A stretch of 64,000 bases of DNA from assembly GCA_018970765.1 (NCBI GenBank), contig JAGWVT010000003.1:1-64000 (forward strand), given 5' to 3'. The position numbers and the translations under genes are program-made. Shown here one piece after another: positions 15,398-25,379 of this stretch. The notes under the pieces are model-generated. The model was not told the DNA's origin. It did no database searches and saw only the letters and a program-made list of their open reading frames with translations. The stretch comes from Actinomycetales bacterium. Its GTDB lineage: Bacteria > Actinomycetota > Actinomycetes > S36-B12. How positions within the stretch are numbered: the first letter of the stretch is position 1; every line of letters starts with the position of its first letter.

Positions 15398-17190
15398 CTC
15401 GCTCGGACCTTATGCAGCGTAGAAGTCCAATGCGCTCACTTCCGCAGGGTTCAAGTCAGGTCCACCATCTGAGGCACGTTGATACGCGTCGTCGCATCGT
15501 TGTCCTTCGGGTCGCTCTGGTTGTCGTGTTGGCACTGTTTGCCGGTCGTTTGGTGGAACTACAGGCCGTACGGGGCGAGACACTTGCTGGAGCGGCTCTA
15601 GATCAGCGACTGCGCACGATCGATATTCCCGCAGCGCGTGGAGCCATTCTCGATTCCAATGGTCAGCCGCTTGCCCTGAGCGTTGATGCTCGCAATGTCA
15701 CTGCCGACCAGACTTTGGTCGAAGATCCCATTGCGACAGGGCGAGCGATCGCTGGTGTGCTCGGCGCCGATGCGGCAACCGTGGCCGAGCGACTGACCGG
15801 TGACCGCCGATTCGTGTACATCGCCAAGGGGATCACGCCCCAGACGTGGGACAAGATCGCGGAACTTAAGTTGGCCGGAATCTTCAGTGAGCCCACCACT
15901 CGGCGGATCTACCCGGCGGGCACGACTGCAGCGAACCTGCTCGGCTTTGTTGGCGGTGACGGTGCTGGACTCGGAGGCGTCGAGTACGCCTTTCAATCCG
16001 TGCTTGCCGGTGAATCAGGTTCTATGACGTACGAGCGCGGCCCTGGTGGTCGACCAATTCCTACTGCGGTGCAGCAGGCACTGCCAGCGGTTCCCGGATC
16101 GTCCGTGCAGTTGACCATCAACAGTGACATTCAGTTCGCAGCGCAACGGGCACTCGAACAGGCCCTGCGCCGGGCGAAGGCGGATAGCGGAACGGTTGTG
16201 GTGCTCGAACCCCAGACTGGGCGAATCCTCGCGCTGGTTGCACTGCCGACGTTTGATCCCGCCAAACCCGGAGCCTCACCGGCGGAGGACCGCGGCAACC
16301 GGGCGCTCAGTGACGTGTTCGAGCCTGGATCGACCAGCAAAGTGATGACCCTGGCTGCGGTGGTGGAGGAGGGCAAGGCGAGTCCCACGTCAGTGCTGAC
16401 TTTGCCACCTACTTTGGAGCGCGGGGACAAAGTGTTCCGCGATGTTGATCCGCACGGCACCATTCAGTTGACACTTGCCGGCATCATGGCGCGCTCGAGC
16501 AACATTGGCACGATTCTGGCTGCCGAGCGCATCGGCGGGAAGCAGTTATGGAAGTACCTGCGTAAGTTCGGCATCGGTAGCCCGACTGGATTGAACTTTC
16601 CCGGTGAGAGCACCGGCAAACTGCGCGACTACAGCACTTGGACACCAACATCGTTTCCCACCATTGCTTTCGGTCAGGGCGTGAGCGTTAATGCCCTGCA
16701 GGTCGCGAGCGTCTATGCAACGATCGCCAACGACGGACTTCGCCTCACACCCCGCTTGGTAGACGCCATCATTGCGCCAGATGGGACTGTTAGTGATGTG
16801 CCGGTTGGTAAGCAGGTACGCGTGGTCAGCCCGCAGACCGCGCGCGAGGTGCGCCGAATGCTCGAGGTTGTCGTTTCGGATCGTGGCACGGCCCCAACCG
16901 CGCAGATCCCCGGATACCGAGTTGGTGGCAAGACCGGAACTGCCATGTATGTCGACCCAGATTGTGGTTGCTACAACGATGGTGTCGTCGCGTCCTTCAT
17001 CGGTATGGCGCCGGCAGATGCTCCGAAACTTGTGGTCGCCGTATCCATCGTGAACCCGCAGAATGGTCGCTATGGCGGCCAACTTGCAGCTCCGGTCTTC
17101 CGCAAAGTCATGGCGTATGCCCTACAGGCCCAACACGTGGCGCCGACTGACAGCAAGGCGCCTCTTCTGCCTATCGCGCCTGCGGAATGA
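15394..17190 (+). CDS. ftsI: Penicillin-binding protein / FtsI transpeptidase
   Basis: PARGAILDSNGQPLA, EPGSTSKVMT, SSN, GGKTGTA motifs. Confidence 0.93.
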   Translation: MTRSDLMQRRSPMRSLPQGSSQVHHLRHVDTRRRIVVLRVALVVVLALFAGRLVELQAVRGETLAGAALDQRLRTIDIPAARGAILDSNGQPLALSVDARNVTADQTLVEDPIATGRAIAGVLGADAATVAERLTGDRRFVYIAKGITPQTWDKIAELKLAGIFSEPTTRRIYPAGTTAANLLGFVGGDGAGLGGVEYAFQSVLAGESGSMTYERGPGGRPIPTAVQQALPAVPGSSVQLTINSDIQFAAQRALEQALRRAKADSGTVVVLEPQTGRILALVALPTFDPAKPGASPAEDRGNRALSDVFEPGSTSKVMTLAAVVEEGKASPTSVLTLPPTLERGDKVFRDVDPHGTIQLTLAGIMARSSNIGTILAAERIGGKQLWKYLRKFGIGSPTGLNFPGESTGKLRDYSTWTPTSFPTIAFGQGVSVNALQVASVYATIANDGLRLTPRLVDAIIAPDGTVSDVPVGKQVRVVSPQTAREVRRMLEVVVSDRGTAPTAQIPGYRVGGKTGTAMYVDPDCGCYNDGVVASFIGMAPADAPKLVVAVSIVNPQNGRYGGQLAAPVFRKVMAYALQAQHVAPTDSKAPLLPIAPAE

Positions 17191-17242
17191 TTTGTTCCGC
17201 GGATTACGGTGAAATACCACGCGCACGCAATGGTCGATCTAA

Positions 17243-18934
17243 GTGGCGAAGGAGAGTGTGCCCGGCATGCTTCGCCCTGACCTTGAACCACATTCTCTGA
17301 TCTGTGTTGCGGACTCGATCGAGGCCAGCGCAGCAGACCGGATACGTCTGGACGCTCTTCGAGCCAGCGGAGTGGAACTTGATTCACGGTTGGTTCAACC
17401 GGGCGATCTATTCGTGGCCCTACCGGGTCGAACGGTTCATGGCGCGCAGCACGTGGCCCAGGCGATCGCGCAAGGTGCAGTTGCCGTACTCACGGATCCA
17501 TCGGGTGCAGGGCTATTAACCCAGGCGCCAATAGAAGTGTTCGTGGCAAGTGATCTACGAACGCGGCTGGGCCATATCGCAAGCAGCGTCTACCTAACCT
17601 CGGAGGGCTCGCAATCGCGTCGATCCATGTCGATTCTGGCCGTGACGGGAACGAACGGTAAGACCACCGTTGCGCATCTGGTCGCTGCCGGTTTGCGGAA
17701 CTGTGGAGTCGCGACAGGTCTGGTTGGGACGATAGGTATCAGTGTCGGTGATCAGCACTGGCCAACGCCGCGAACGACCCCCGAGTCGGTCCACCTGCAT
17801 GCCGCGCTGGCAGCCATGGCGCAACGAGGGGTACGAGCAGTGGCCCTGGAGGCTAGTAGCCACGCGTTGGCCGAGGGTCGTCTTGACGGACTCGTGGTGG
17901 ATGTGGCCGGATACACGAACCTGAGCCAAGATCACCTCGACTACCACGGAGGTATGGAGGAATACTTTCAGGCCAAGGCGCAACTCTTCACCCCCAGACA
18001 TGCGCGCTTGGGTGTAGTGGGAATCGATGACGCTTATGGTCCGCGGCTGGCTCGTCAGGCAAGTATCGGCATCCAAACCTGGTCTGCGGGGGATGATGAG
18101 CACTTAAGTGCGCCGGATGCGGATTGGCGCCTCGTGCCGGTACACGGTGTACACGATGTAGACGATGCCGGCTTGAGTGAGTCTCAGTGGAACGCCCTCG
18201 GTCCTGACGGATCGGTGGAGCTGCTGCCGATGCCGCTACCGGGTGCCTTCAATCGAGCCAACGTTTTGTGCGCCTATGCGATGTTGCGCTGCTTGACCAT
18301 GCTCCCTGGTGTCGGCCCTGATCTTGAAACCATCCTGTCTGCTCGTGCTGCCGCACAGGGACTTGCTCACGTCGTCGTCCCAGGGCGGATGGAACCGATC
18401 GTCGTGAACGCTGGCCAGGCGGTGCAGGCCATAGTCGACTACGCGCATACTCCGGAGGCCATTGCGCGCGTTCTACAGGCAATGCGCGTCCGCCGTGGAG
18501 GTGTGTCCCACGGCTCCGTCCAGCCTGATTCAGCAGCTGGCAAAGCTTCCAAACTCATCGCGGTCATCGGCGCAGGAGGCAATCGAGATCGCGACAAGCG
18601 ACGTGCGATGGGTGCAGCGGCGGCGAGTTGGGCCGATGTCGTTATCGTGACAGACGACAACCCTCGCGACGAGGATCCGTCGTCTATTCGAGCGGCTGTG
18701 ATCGCCGGCGCTCAACAGGGCGGCACCGGCGCGCAGATCATGGAAGTTGCTGATCGTGCCGAGGCAATTGATATCGCTGTCCGGTGTGCGCTGCCTACGG
18801 GCTGTGTCGCCATACTCGGCAAGGGGCATGAGAGGACACAGGAGGTGGCGGGGATTATGCATCAGTTCGACGACCGCGAGGAATTAGCCGGTGCTTTGCG
18901 CAGGGTCTACGGAATCTCAGGCGAGTTGTCCTAA
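17243..18934 (+). CDS. murE: UDP-MurNAc-tripeptide synthetase
   Basis: AVTGTNGKTTVAHLV, NLSQDHLDYHGGMEEYFQAKAQLF, DYAHTPEAI. Confidence 0.95.
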   Translation: MAKESVPGMLRPDLEPHSLICVADSIEASAADRIRLDALRASGVELDSRLVQPGDLFVALPGRTVHGAQHVAQAIAQGAVAVLTDPSGAGLLTQAPIEVFVASDLRTRLGHIASSVYLTSEGSQSRRSMSILAVTGTNGKTTVAHLVAAGLRNCGVATGLVGTIGISVGDQHWPTPRTTPESVHLHAALAAMAQRGVRAVALEASSHALAEGRLDGLVVDVAGYTNLSQDHLDYHGGMEEYFQAKAQLFTPRHARLGVVGIDDAYGPRLARQASIGIQTWSAGDDEHLSAPDADWRLVPVHGVHDVDDAGLSESQWNALGPDGSVELLPMPLPGAFNRANVLCAYAMLRCLTMLPGVGPDLETILSARAAAQGLAHVVVPGRMEPIVVNAGQAVQAIVDYAHTPEAIARVLQAMRVRRGGVSHGSVQPDSAAGKASKLIAVIGAGGNRDRDKRRAMGAAAASWADVVIVTDDNPRDEDPSSIRAAVIAGAQQGGTGAQIMEVADRAEAIDIAVRCALPTGCVAILGKGHERTQEVAGIMHQFDDREELAGALRRVYGISGELS

Positions 18935-20376
18935 TGATCGATGTGACCTGTGCGGATGTTGCGGCGGCAGTCGGTGGCACAGTGCACGGCTTGGCAGAGT
19001 CCGCTGACCAAGTCGACATTGGCTCCGTTGCGGCGGATTCCCGCGCCGTGGAACCCGGAGCCATGTTCGTGGCCATCACCGGGGCTCAGGTCGACGGTCA
19101 TGAGTACGCGGTAGCCGCTGTCGAGGCCGGCGCAGTGGTTGTCCTATCGGCACGACAATTGCCCGTACCGTGCATCGTGGTTGACGATCCCGTGCAGGCC
19201 CTGGGTCGGTTGGCGCATTGGTATCGCCGAGACCGACTGACAGCCACGGTGGTCGCAATCACTGGCTCTTCGGGGAAGACGAGCACCAAGGACCTTGTGG
19301 CGGCCGTACTCAGTACGGCCGGCTCCACGGTGGCTGCGCCCGGATCGTTCAACACCGAGGTGGGTGTTCCTCTCACGGTGCTCAGCGCCGAACCGTCCAC
19401 GCAGTACCTCGTTTTGGAAATGGGTATGCGAGGACCTGGCCATATCGACTACCTCTGCACGATTACCGAGCCGGACATCGCCGTCATCGTGAATGTGGGT
19501 AGTGCGCATGTAGGCATGCTCGGTAGCGTTGAGGCAATTGCGGATGCAAAGGGTGAAATCATCGCGGGCCTAGCGGGGCATGGCATAGCGGTGCTCAATG
19601 GCGATGATCCGCGGGTAATGAGCCAGTGTGAGCGGACCTCAGCCCGAGTGGTCACCTTTGGAGCAGGTTCGGCCTGTCAGGTGCGTGCCACTGATATTCG
19701 AATGGATAGCCGGGCCCGAGCATCGTTCACCTTGCACGCCACCGAGCCGATGGGTGCTGTTCCGGTGACCTTGCGATACCAGGGCGAGCACTTCGTGAGC
19801 AACGCACTGGCGGCAGCAGCCGTAGGACTTTGCTGTGGTCTGCCCCTAGATGTCGTGGGGGCTGCCCTTCGAGCGACCGAATCGACAAGCCCGATGCGTA
19901 TGCAGATCCAGGAAGAGCGGCACGGCATCACGGTGATCAACGATGCCTACAACGCAAATCCCGAGTCCATGGCGGCCGCACTTCGCACGCTCGCAGTCAT
20001 GGCCGCTGGGCGTAGGTCATGGGCGGTCTTGGGCCAGATGCGCGAACTCGGAGAAAGCTCGAATTCGGCCCATGAAGAGATAGGTCGACTAGCTGCCGAA
20101 TTGGGAATCAGCCGCTTGCTCTGCATCGGCACGCCGGCCGAGGCCATCGCTTCTGGGGCAGCGTCGGTTGCGGGATGGACTGGGCAGGCTCAGGCGGTAC
20201 CAGACATTGCTGCGGCCGCAGTGTTGCTGCGGGAGAGCCTGCTTGCCGATGACATCCTTCTCGTGAAGGCCTCGCGAGGAATCGCTCTTGACGAGGTGCT
20301 GGTCCAAGTCTTCTCCCAGCCCCTGCATCTAGACTCCGAAGCCGTCGTGGATGCAAAAGTAGAGGACACCGCGTGA
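18934..20376 (+). CDS. murF: UDP-MurNAc-tripeptide-D-Ala-D-Ala ligase
   Basis: AITGSSGKTSTKDL, NDAYNANPESM. Confidence 0.95.
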   Translation: MIDVTCADVAAAVGGTVHGLAESADQVDIGSVAADSRAVEPGAMFVAITGAQVDGHEYAVAAVEAGAVVVLSARQLPVPCIVVDDPVQALGRLAHWYRRDRLTATVVAITGSSGKTSTKDLVAAVLSTAGSTVAAPGSFNTEVGVPLTVLSAEPSTQYLVLEMGMRGPGHIDYLCTITEPDIAVIVNVGSAHVGMLGSVEAIADAKGEIIAGLAGHGIAVLNGDDPRVMSQCERTSARVVTFGAGSACQVRATDIRMDSRARASFTLHATEPMGAVPVTLRYQGEHFVSNALAAAAVGLCCGLPLDVVGAALRATESTSPMRMQIQEERHGITVINDAYNANPESMAAALRTLAVMAAGRRSWAVLGQMRELGESSNSAHEEIGRLAAELGISRLLCIGTPAEAIASGAASVAGWTGQAQAVPDIAAAAVLLRESLLADDILLVKASRGIALDEVLVQVFSQPLHLDSEAVVDAKVEDTA

Positions 20377-21437
20377 GACTTGTCGTGATTGCCGGCGCAG
20401 TAGCTGCCGTCATCGCGCTGATCGGCACGCCACTGCTCATCCGTATGTTGGCGCGGCGGGGCTATGCGCAGGCCATTCGCGTCTCGACCGAAGACGAACC
20501 GTACCCAGCACATGAAGGCAAGCGCGGCACACCTTCAATGGGTGGGGCGGCGATCATCGTCGCGGTCCTTGCCGGTTACTTCGTCACACATCTGGTGGCG
20601 TGGCGACCGGTCACCGCCTCAGGCCTGCTGGTGCTCTATTTGATCGTTGGACTCGGCCTAGTCGGGCTCGCAGATGACTATCTCAAGATTTTCCGGCAAC
20701 GCAGTACCGGCCTGCGGGCTCGGACGAAGCTCATTGGTCAGGCAATCGTTGCCCTGAGTTTTGCGGTGCTGTCCGTAACCTTCTCCACAGGTGGTGGTGT
20801 ACCGGCCTCCATGGCGATTTCGTTCGTGCGGGACACTGCCATAGTCCTGCCCTTCGTGGTGTTCCTGATCTGGATCTGGTTTCTCATCACGGCGACGACG
20901 AACGGCGTAAACATCACCGACGGGCTCGATGGCCTCGCAACGGGTGCATCGGTGATGACGTTCTGCGGTTACATTCTCATCAGCATCTGGCAGTACGGCC
21001 AAAGTTGCACGTTTCAGCAAACGGCAACCTGCTACCCAACGGTTAATCCGATGGATCTGGCAATCGTGGCGGCGGCCTGCGCGGGTGCCTGCTTTGGGTT
21101 CCTGTGGTGGAACACCGCACCTGCGCGCATCTTCATGGGGGATACCGGTGCGCTGGCCCTGGGTGGTGGGATCGCTGGCCTGGCCATCATGTCGCGTACG
21201 GAACTGTTGCTGCCCCTGATGGCAGGTTTGTTCGTCATCACGACCCTGTCGGTCATAGCTCAGGTCGGGTCCTACAAACTCACCGGCCGGCGAGTCTTTC
21301 GCATGGCGCCCTTGCATCATCACTTCGAGATGTTGGGCTGGCCTGAAATTCAAATCGTCGTGCGCTTCTGGATCATTCAAGGTTTGTGTATCGGTGCGGG
21401 ACTCACGCTGTTTTACGCCGAGTGGGTACGCACCTGA
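20373..21437 (+). CDS. mraY: Phospho-MurNAc-pentapeptide transferase
   Basis: GTPSMGG, NGVNITDGLDGLATG, MGDTGALALGG, APLHHHFE. Confidence 0.97.
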   Translation: MRLVVIAGAVAAVIALIGTPLLIRMLARRGYAQAIRVSTEDEPYPAHEGKRGTPSMGGAAIIVAVLAGYFVTHLVAWRPVTASGLLVLYLIVGLGLVGLADDYLKIFRQRSTGLRARTKLIGQAIVALSFAVLSVTFSTGGGVPASMAISFVRDTAIVLPFVVFLIWIWFLITATTNGVNITDGLDGLATGASVMTFCGYILISIWQYGQSCTFQQTATCYPTVNPMDLAIVAAACAGACFGFLWWNTAPARIFMGDTGALALGGGIAGLAIMSRTELLLPLMAGLFVITTLSVIAQVGSYKLTGRRVFRMAPLHHHFEMLGWPEIQIVVRFWIIQGLCIGAGLTLFYAEWVRT

Positions 21438-21484
21438 TGGCAGCTGATCATGCCACTGGTTCTACACGGAACGGCGCCTGAGCG

Positions 21485-22912
21485 GTGCTCGCAACCGAAG
21501 TTGACGGTGCAGCGGATTGGGCCAACGTTCGTTGCACGGTCGCTGGTATCGGCGTCGCGGGGTTTGCGGCCGCTGAGGCACTGCTCGAGCGCGGAGCATC
21601 GGTGTGCGTCATTGATAGTTCGGACGGACCTGCGCAGCGCGAGCGCGCGGAGGTGCTGGGCATTTTGGGTGCGCGAATTCTGCTGGGTCAACAAGCGGTA
21701 CTGCCACCCAGCGATCTGCTCGTTGTATCGCCGGGTCTGCGTCCGGAAGCGCCAGTCATTGCCGAGGCCCTCGCTAGCGGCGTCGCTGTGTGGGGCGAGC
21801 TGGAACTGGCTTGGAAGTTGCGAGGTCCCCAGGCACCGCCGTGGCTGCTGGTCACCGGCACCAATGGAAAGACCACGGCCACCCTGATGCTTGACTCAAT
21901 ACTGAAGGCGGCGGGTTTGCGATCCACTGCGGCCGGGAACATCGGTCTGTCGCTCGTCGAAGTTGTCACCCGCGAGTCGTTGGATGTCATCGCAGTTGAG
22001 GTCGGCGCACCACAACTGCCTTTTGTCAATTCGATAAGTCCACTTGCTGCGGCCTGTCTCAACCTCGCCGAGGATCACGTCGATCACTTCGGGTCCATGG
22101 ATGCCTACCGCGCAGCAAAGGCACGGGTGTACCAACATGCACAGGTGGCCGCCGTATACAACGTGGACGATACGCAAACCGAACAGATGGTGCGGGACGC
22201 CGATGTCGTTGAAGGATGTCGGGCAGTCGGTTTCACACTCGGGATTCCCCGGCCAGGAATGCTCGGCTTAGTAGACGATGTGCTGGTCGATCGGGCCTTC
22301 ATTGACAATCGTCAAACTTCGGCTCAGGAACTTGCCACGGTCGAAGATGTACGTCCGCAGGCTCCGCACAATGTGGCCAACGCGTTGGCGGCGGCTGCCT
22401 TGGCCCGCGCTTATGGTGTGGAACCGAGTGCGGTCCGCGAGGGCCTGCGCGCATTCGAACCCGCTCCGCACCGCATCAGCACTGTCGCGACGATTGCTGG
22501 TGTTGCCTACATCGATGACTCCAAGGCAACGAACGCTCACGCTGCGCTCACCTCCCTGCGGGCGTATTCGTCGGTGATCTGGATTGCTGGAGGTTTGGCC
22601 AAGGGTCAGCGATTCGAAGACCTGATCGCGTCGGTGGGAGATCGTTTGCGTGGAGTGGTGCTGCTCGGGCGCGATCGAGCAGTCATCGCCGAGGCATTAC
22701 GTGCATGGGCTCCCCAAGTTCCCGTTGTCGAGGTTGCCGATACCGCGCCTGAGGCGATGCACCAGGTAGTCCGCCAGGCCGCAGCCCTGGCTTCGGCAGG
22801 CGACACGGTGTTGCTGGCACCGGGCTGCGCGTCGTGGGATATGTACCGCGATTACGGCCATCGCGGCGATACCTTCGTGCAGGCGGTGCTTTCGCTCCCG
22901 GAAGGCTCGTAG
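21485..22912 (+). CDS. murD: UDP-MurNAc-L-alanine:D-glutamate ligase
   Basis: VTGTNGKTTATLML, LNLAEDHVDHFGSMDAYRAAKARV, DDSKATNAHA. Confidence 0.95.
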   Translation: MLATEVDGAADWANVRCTVAGIGVAGFAAAEALLERGASVCVIDSSDGPAQRERAEVLGILGARILLGQQAVLPPSDLLVVSPGLRPEAPVIAEALASGVAVWGELELAWKLRGPQAPPWLLVTGTNGKTTATLMLDSILKAAGLRSTAAGNIGLSLVEVVTRESLDVIAVEVGAPQLPFVNSISPLAAACLNLAEDHVDHFGSMDAYRAAKARVYQHAQVAAVYNVDDTQTEQMVRDADVVEGCRAVGFTLGIPRPGMLGLVDDVLVDRAFIDNRQTSAQELATVEDVRPQAPHNVANALAAAALARAYGVEPSAVREGLRAFEPAPHRISTVATIAGVAYIDDSKATNAHAALTSLRAYSSVIWIAGGLAKGQRFEDLIASVGDRLRGVVLLGRDRAVIAEALRAWAPQVPVVEVADTAPEAMHQVVRQAAALASAGDTVLLAPGCASWDMYRDYGHRGDTFVQAVLSLPEGS

Positions 22913-22923
22913 CTCACCTTCCG

Positions 22924-22940
22924 GTGCGATCGGATCGCAC
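22924..22940. repeat. 17-nt palindrome in the murD-ftsW gap
   Basis: GTGCGATC-G-GATCGCAC. Confidence 0.85.
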
Positions 22941-22997
22941 GCGGTCGTCGACCCCGACGATCTGCGCGTCGGTAGACGGTGTACGGGAGTAAACGGC

Positions 22998-24203
22998 GTG
23001 AAGCGGAGCAGGACCGAAGTCAATCCCAGGCGGGCTAGTCGCCTTCGTCTGTTGTTCGAGCACCCACTGAGTACTTACTACCTGCTGATGGGGTCGACGC
23101 TACTGCTCTTGATTATTGGGCTCGTCATGGTGATGTCCGCGTCGAGTATTGAAAGTTATCGAGTCTTTGGGTCGCCCTACACCCTCGCTCAGCGGCAAGG
23201 CATGTTTGCGGTGCTGGGTGTCATCGCGATGTTCCTCGCCGCGCGGACATCGCCACAGTTCTGGCGTGGCGTGGTCTGGCCGGTAGTCGGGGTGGCGTTC
23301 CTGTTGTTGGTGCTCGTGCTGGTCATCGGTGTTGAAGTCGGTGGACAGCGCAACTGGATCGAGCTTTACGGACCATTTCGCCTACAGCCCTCCGAGATAG
23401 CCAAGTTGGCCTTGGTCCTGTTTGGAGCTGACCTCTTGGCCAGGCGTGCGGGTTCGGCACGCACATGGCAACAGTGGTTGCTGCCGCTGTTGCCGATTGC
23501 TGGTGCAATGGTGATTCTGGTGCTCCTCGAGGGCGACTTCGGCAACGCGTTGCTCCTCGGAGCCATCTGCCTGGGCATGCTGTACGCAGCCGGAGCCCCG
23601 CTGCGCTATTTCCCGGCTCTGATTGCAGCGACCGCCATGGGTGTTTGGGCACTGACCCTGGCTGCTCCCTACCGGATGGCCCGCATCACCGCATGGCTAG
23701 ATCCGGCCGCCGACCGTCTAGGTTTTGGCTGGCAGGTCACCCAAGGTCAGTACGCGCTTGGCACCGGCGGGCTGTTCGGAGTCGGGCTCGGTGCAAGTCG
23801 TGAGAAGTGGGGCTCGCTGCCTGAGGCACACACTGACTTCATCTTCCCTGTTATCGGTGAGGAACTTGGCTTAATTGGCACGCTCGCCGTACTGGTCGTC
23901 GTTGGCGCACTAGCGTTCGCGATCTTCCGCCTTGCCGCCAAGTCTCAGGACCCATTCGTCCGACTTCTTGCCGCCGGTGTGGGGAGTTGGGTCGTGGTGC
24001 AGGCAGTGGTGAATATTGGAGCTTCCTTAGGCCTGCTGCCCATCACGGGATTGCCGCTGCCCCTGGTGTCCTACGGCGGTTCGTCGCTGGTGCCCACCTT
24101 GCTGGCCGTTGGCATGCTGATGGGATGTGCTCGACATGAACCGGATGCCCGTACCGCCTTACGGCGACGTCAGGCCGCGGTTGCCTCGGCGCGGCTCAGT
24201 TAA
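22998..24203 (+). CDS. ftsW: FtsW glycosyltransferase
   Basis: SEDS family: VMSASSIESY, PSEIAKLALVLF, EAHTDFIFPVIGEELGLIG, PLPLVSYGGSSL. Confidence 0.95.
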   Translation: MKRSRTEVNPRRASRLRLLFEHPLSTYYLLMGSTLLLLIIGLVMVMSASSIESYRVFGSPYTLAQRQGMFAVLGVIAMFLAARTSPQFWRGVVWPVVGVAFLLLVLVLVIGVEVGGQRNWIELYGPFRLQPSEIAKLALVLFGADLLARRAGSARTWQQWLLPLLPIAGAMVILVLLEGDFGNALLLGAICLGMLYAAGAPLRYFPALIAATAMGVWALTLAAPYRMARITAWLDPAADRLGFGWQVTQGQYALGTGGLFGVGLGASREKWGSLPEAHTDFIFPVIGEELGLIGTLAVLVVVGALAFAIFRLAAKSQDPFVRLLAAGVGSWVVVQAVVNIGASLGLLPITGLPLPLVSYGGSSLVPTLLAVGMLMGCARHEPDARTALRRRQAAVASARLS

Positions 24204-24263
24204 CGTGAGCAACGAATCTGCTCCAAATCCGCGAATCCCTCTGAACCCTCTAAATCTCAAGGC

Positions 24264-25349
24264 GTGGCAGTGACGAGCCCATCGCGCAGCGTTGTACTGG
24301 CAGCCGGGGGCACGGCTGGTCACGTCGAGCCAGCGCTAAACCTCGCGCACTCATTGGCTCAGGTCGATAGCGGCATTCACATCACGGTCCTGGGCGGGCG
24401 ACGTGGCCTCGAGAACATCCTTGTGCCGGCACGCGGCCTACCCCTGCAGACGTTCGACGCAGCACCCCTGCCACGCACTCTGTCCTGGTCAGATGTCAAG
24501 CGCGTTGCCCAGGTGGTGCGCGCAACCTGGCAGGCTCGGCGGCTCCTGCGCAGCCAACATCCGGCGGTTGTCGTCGGGTTCGGCGGCTATGTGGCCGCGC
24601 CCGTGTATCTAGCCGCCTGGTCGCTGAGCATTCCGATCGTCGTGCACGAAGCGAATGCGCGGCCAGGGATCGCGAATCGTCTGGGTGCGCGGCTGACCCG
24701 CCACGTCGTGACGGCTGCTCAGCCGAATCTGCCGAACGCCCAGGTTCTCGGCATTCCACTCAATCCACGAATCAGTGGATTGGACCGTTCGATGATGCGT
24801 GACTCGGCCCGTGCAGCACTAGGGCTGCCACGCGAAGGAACCGTGCTGCTGGTGTTTGGTGGTTCCCAGGGGGCTCAGCGACTCAACGCGGCAGTGCTCG
24901 CAGCCCTCCCGGGCCTTACTGCCGCTGGCGTCACGGTGTTACATGCCGTCGGGCGAGCCAACCCGCTACCGCCACCTGCGTCGGGCTACCACCCGGTGCA
25001 CTACCTCGATCATATGGAGCAGGCCTACGCGGCAGCGGACTTGGCTGTTACTCGCGCTGGCGCACTGACTTGTGCCGAACTCACAGCAGTGGGCCTACCG
25101 GCGATCTACGTACCCCTACCAATTGGCAATGGCGAGCAGCGGCTCAATGCGCTGCCGGTAGTCCAGGCGGGCGGAGGAGTGCTGTTGGATGACGCACAGT
25201 GCTCCGGCGAAGCACTGCAGGCCCAGGTGTTGGATCTTGTCCAAACGCCTGGGCGACTGGACCAGATGGGCAGAGCAGCTCACACCAGTGGTCACCGCGA
25301 CGCCAGCGCGGCCTTGGCTGAGTTGGTGGTCTCCGTGATGAATCATTGA
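24264..25349 (+). CDS. murG: UDP-GlcNAc transferase MurG
   Basis: AAGGTAGHVEPALNLA, FGGSQGAQRLN, RAGALTCAELTAVGLPAIYVPLPI. Confidence 0.95.
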   Translation: MAVTSPSRSVVLAAGGTAGHVEPALNLAHSLAQVDSGIHITVLGGRRGLENILVPARGLPLQTFDAAPLPRTLSWSDVKRVAQVVRATWQARRLLRSQHPAVVVGFGGYVAAPVYLAAWSLSIPIVVHEANARPGIANRLGARLTRHVVTAAQPNLPNAQVLGIPLNPRISGLDRSMMRDSARAALGLPREGTVLLVFGGSQGAQRLNAAVLAALPGLTAAGVTVLHAVGRANPLPPPASGYHPVHYLDHMEQAYAAADLAVTRAGALTCAELTAVGLPAIYVPLPIGNGEQRLNALPVVQAGGGVLLDDAQCSGEALQAQVLDLVQTPGRLDQMGRAAHTSGHRDASAALAELVVSVMNH

Positions 25350-25379
25350 CCGAAACGACTTTCTTAGGCAGGGAGAAGC

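Noticed and set aside
17182-17200. GCGGAA-N7-TTCCGC hairpin over the ftsI stop as a terminator
   Set aside because: Only 6-bp arms with no T-tract inside a tightly packed operon; not distinguishable from chance.
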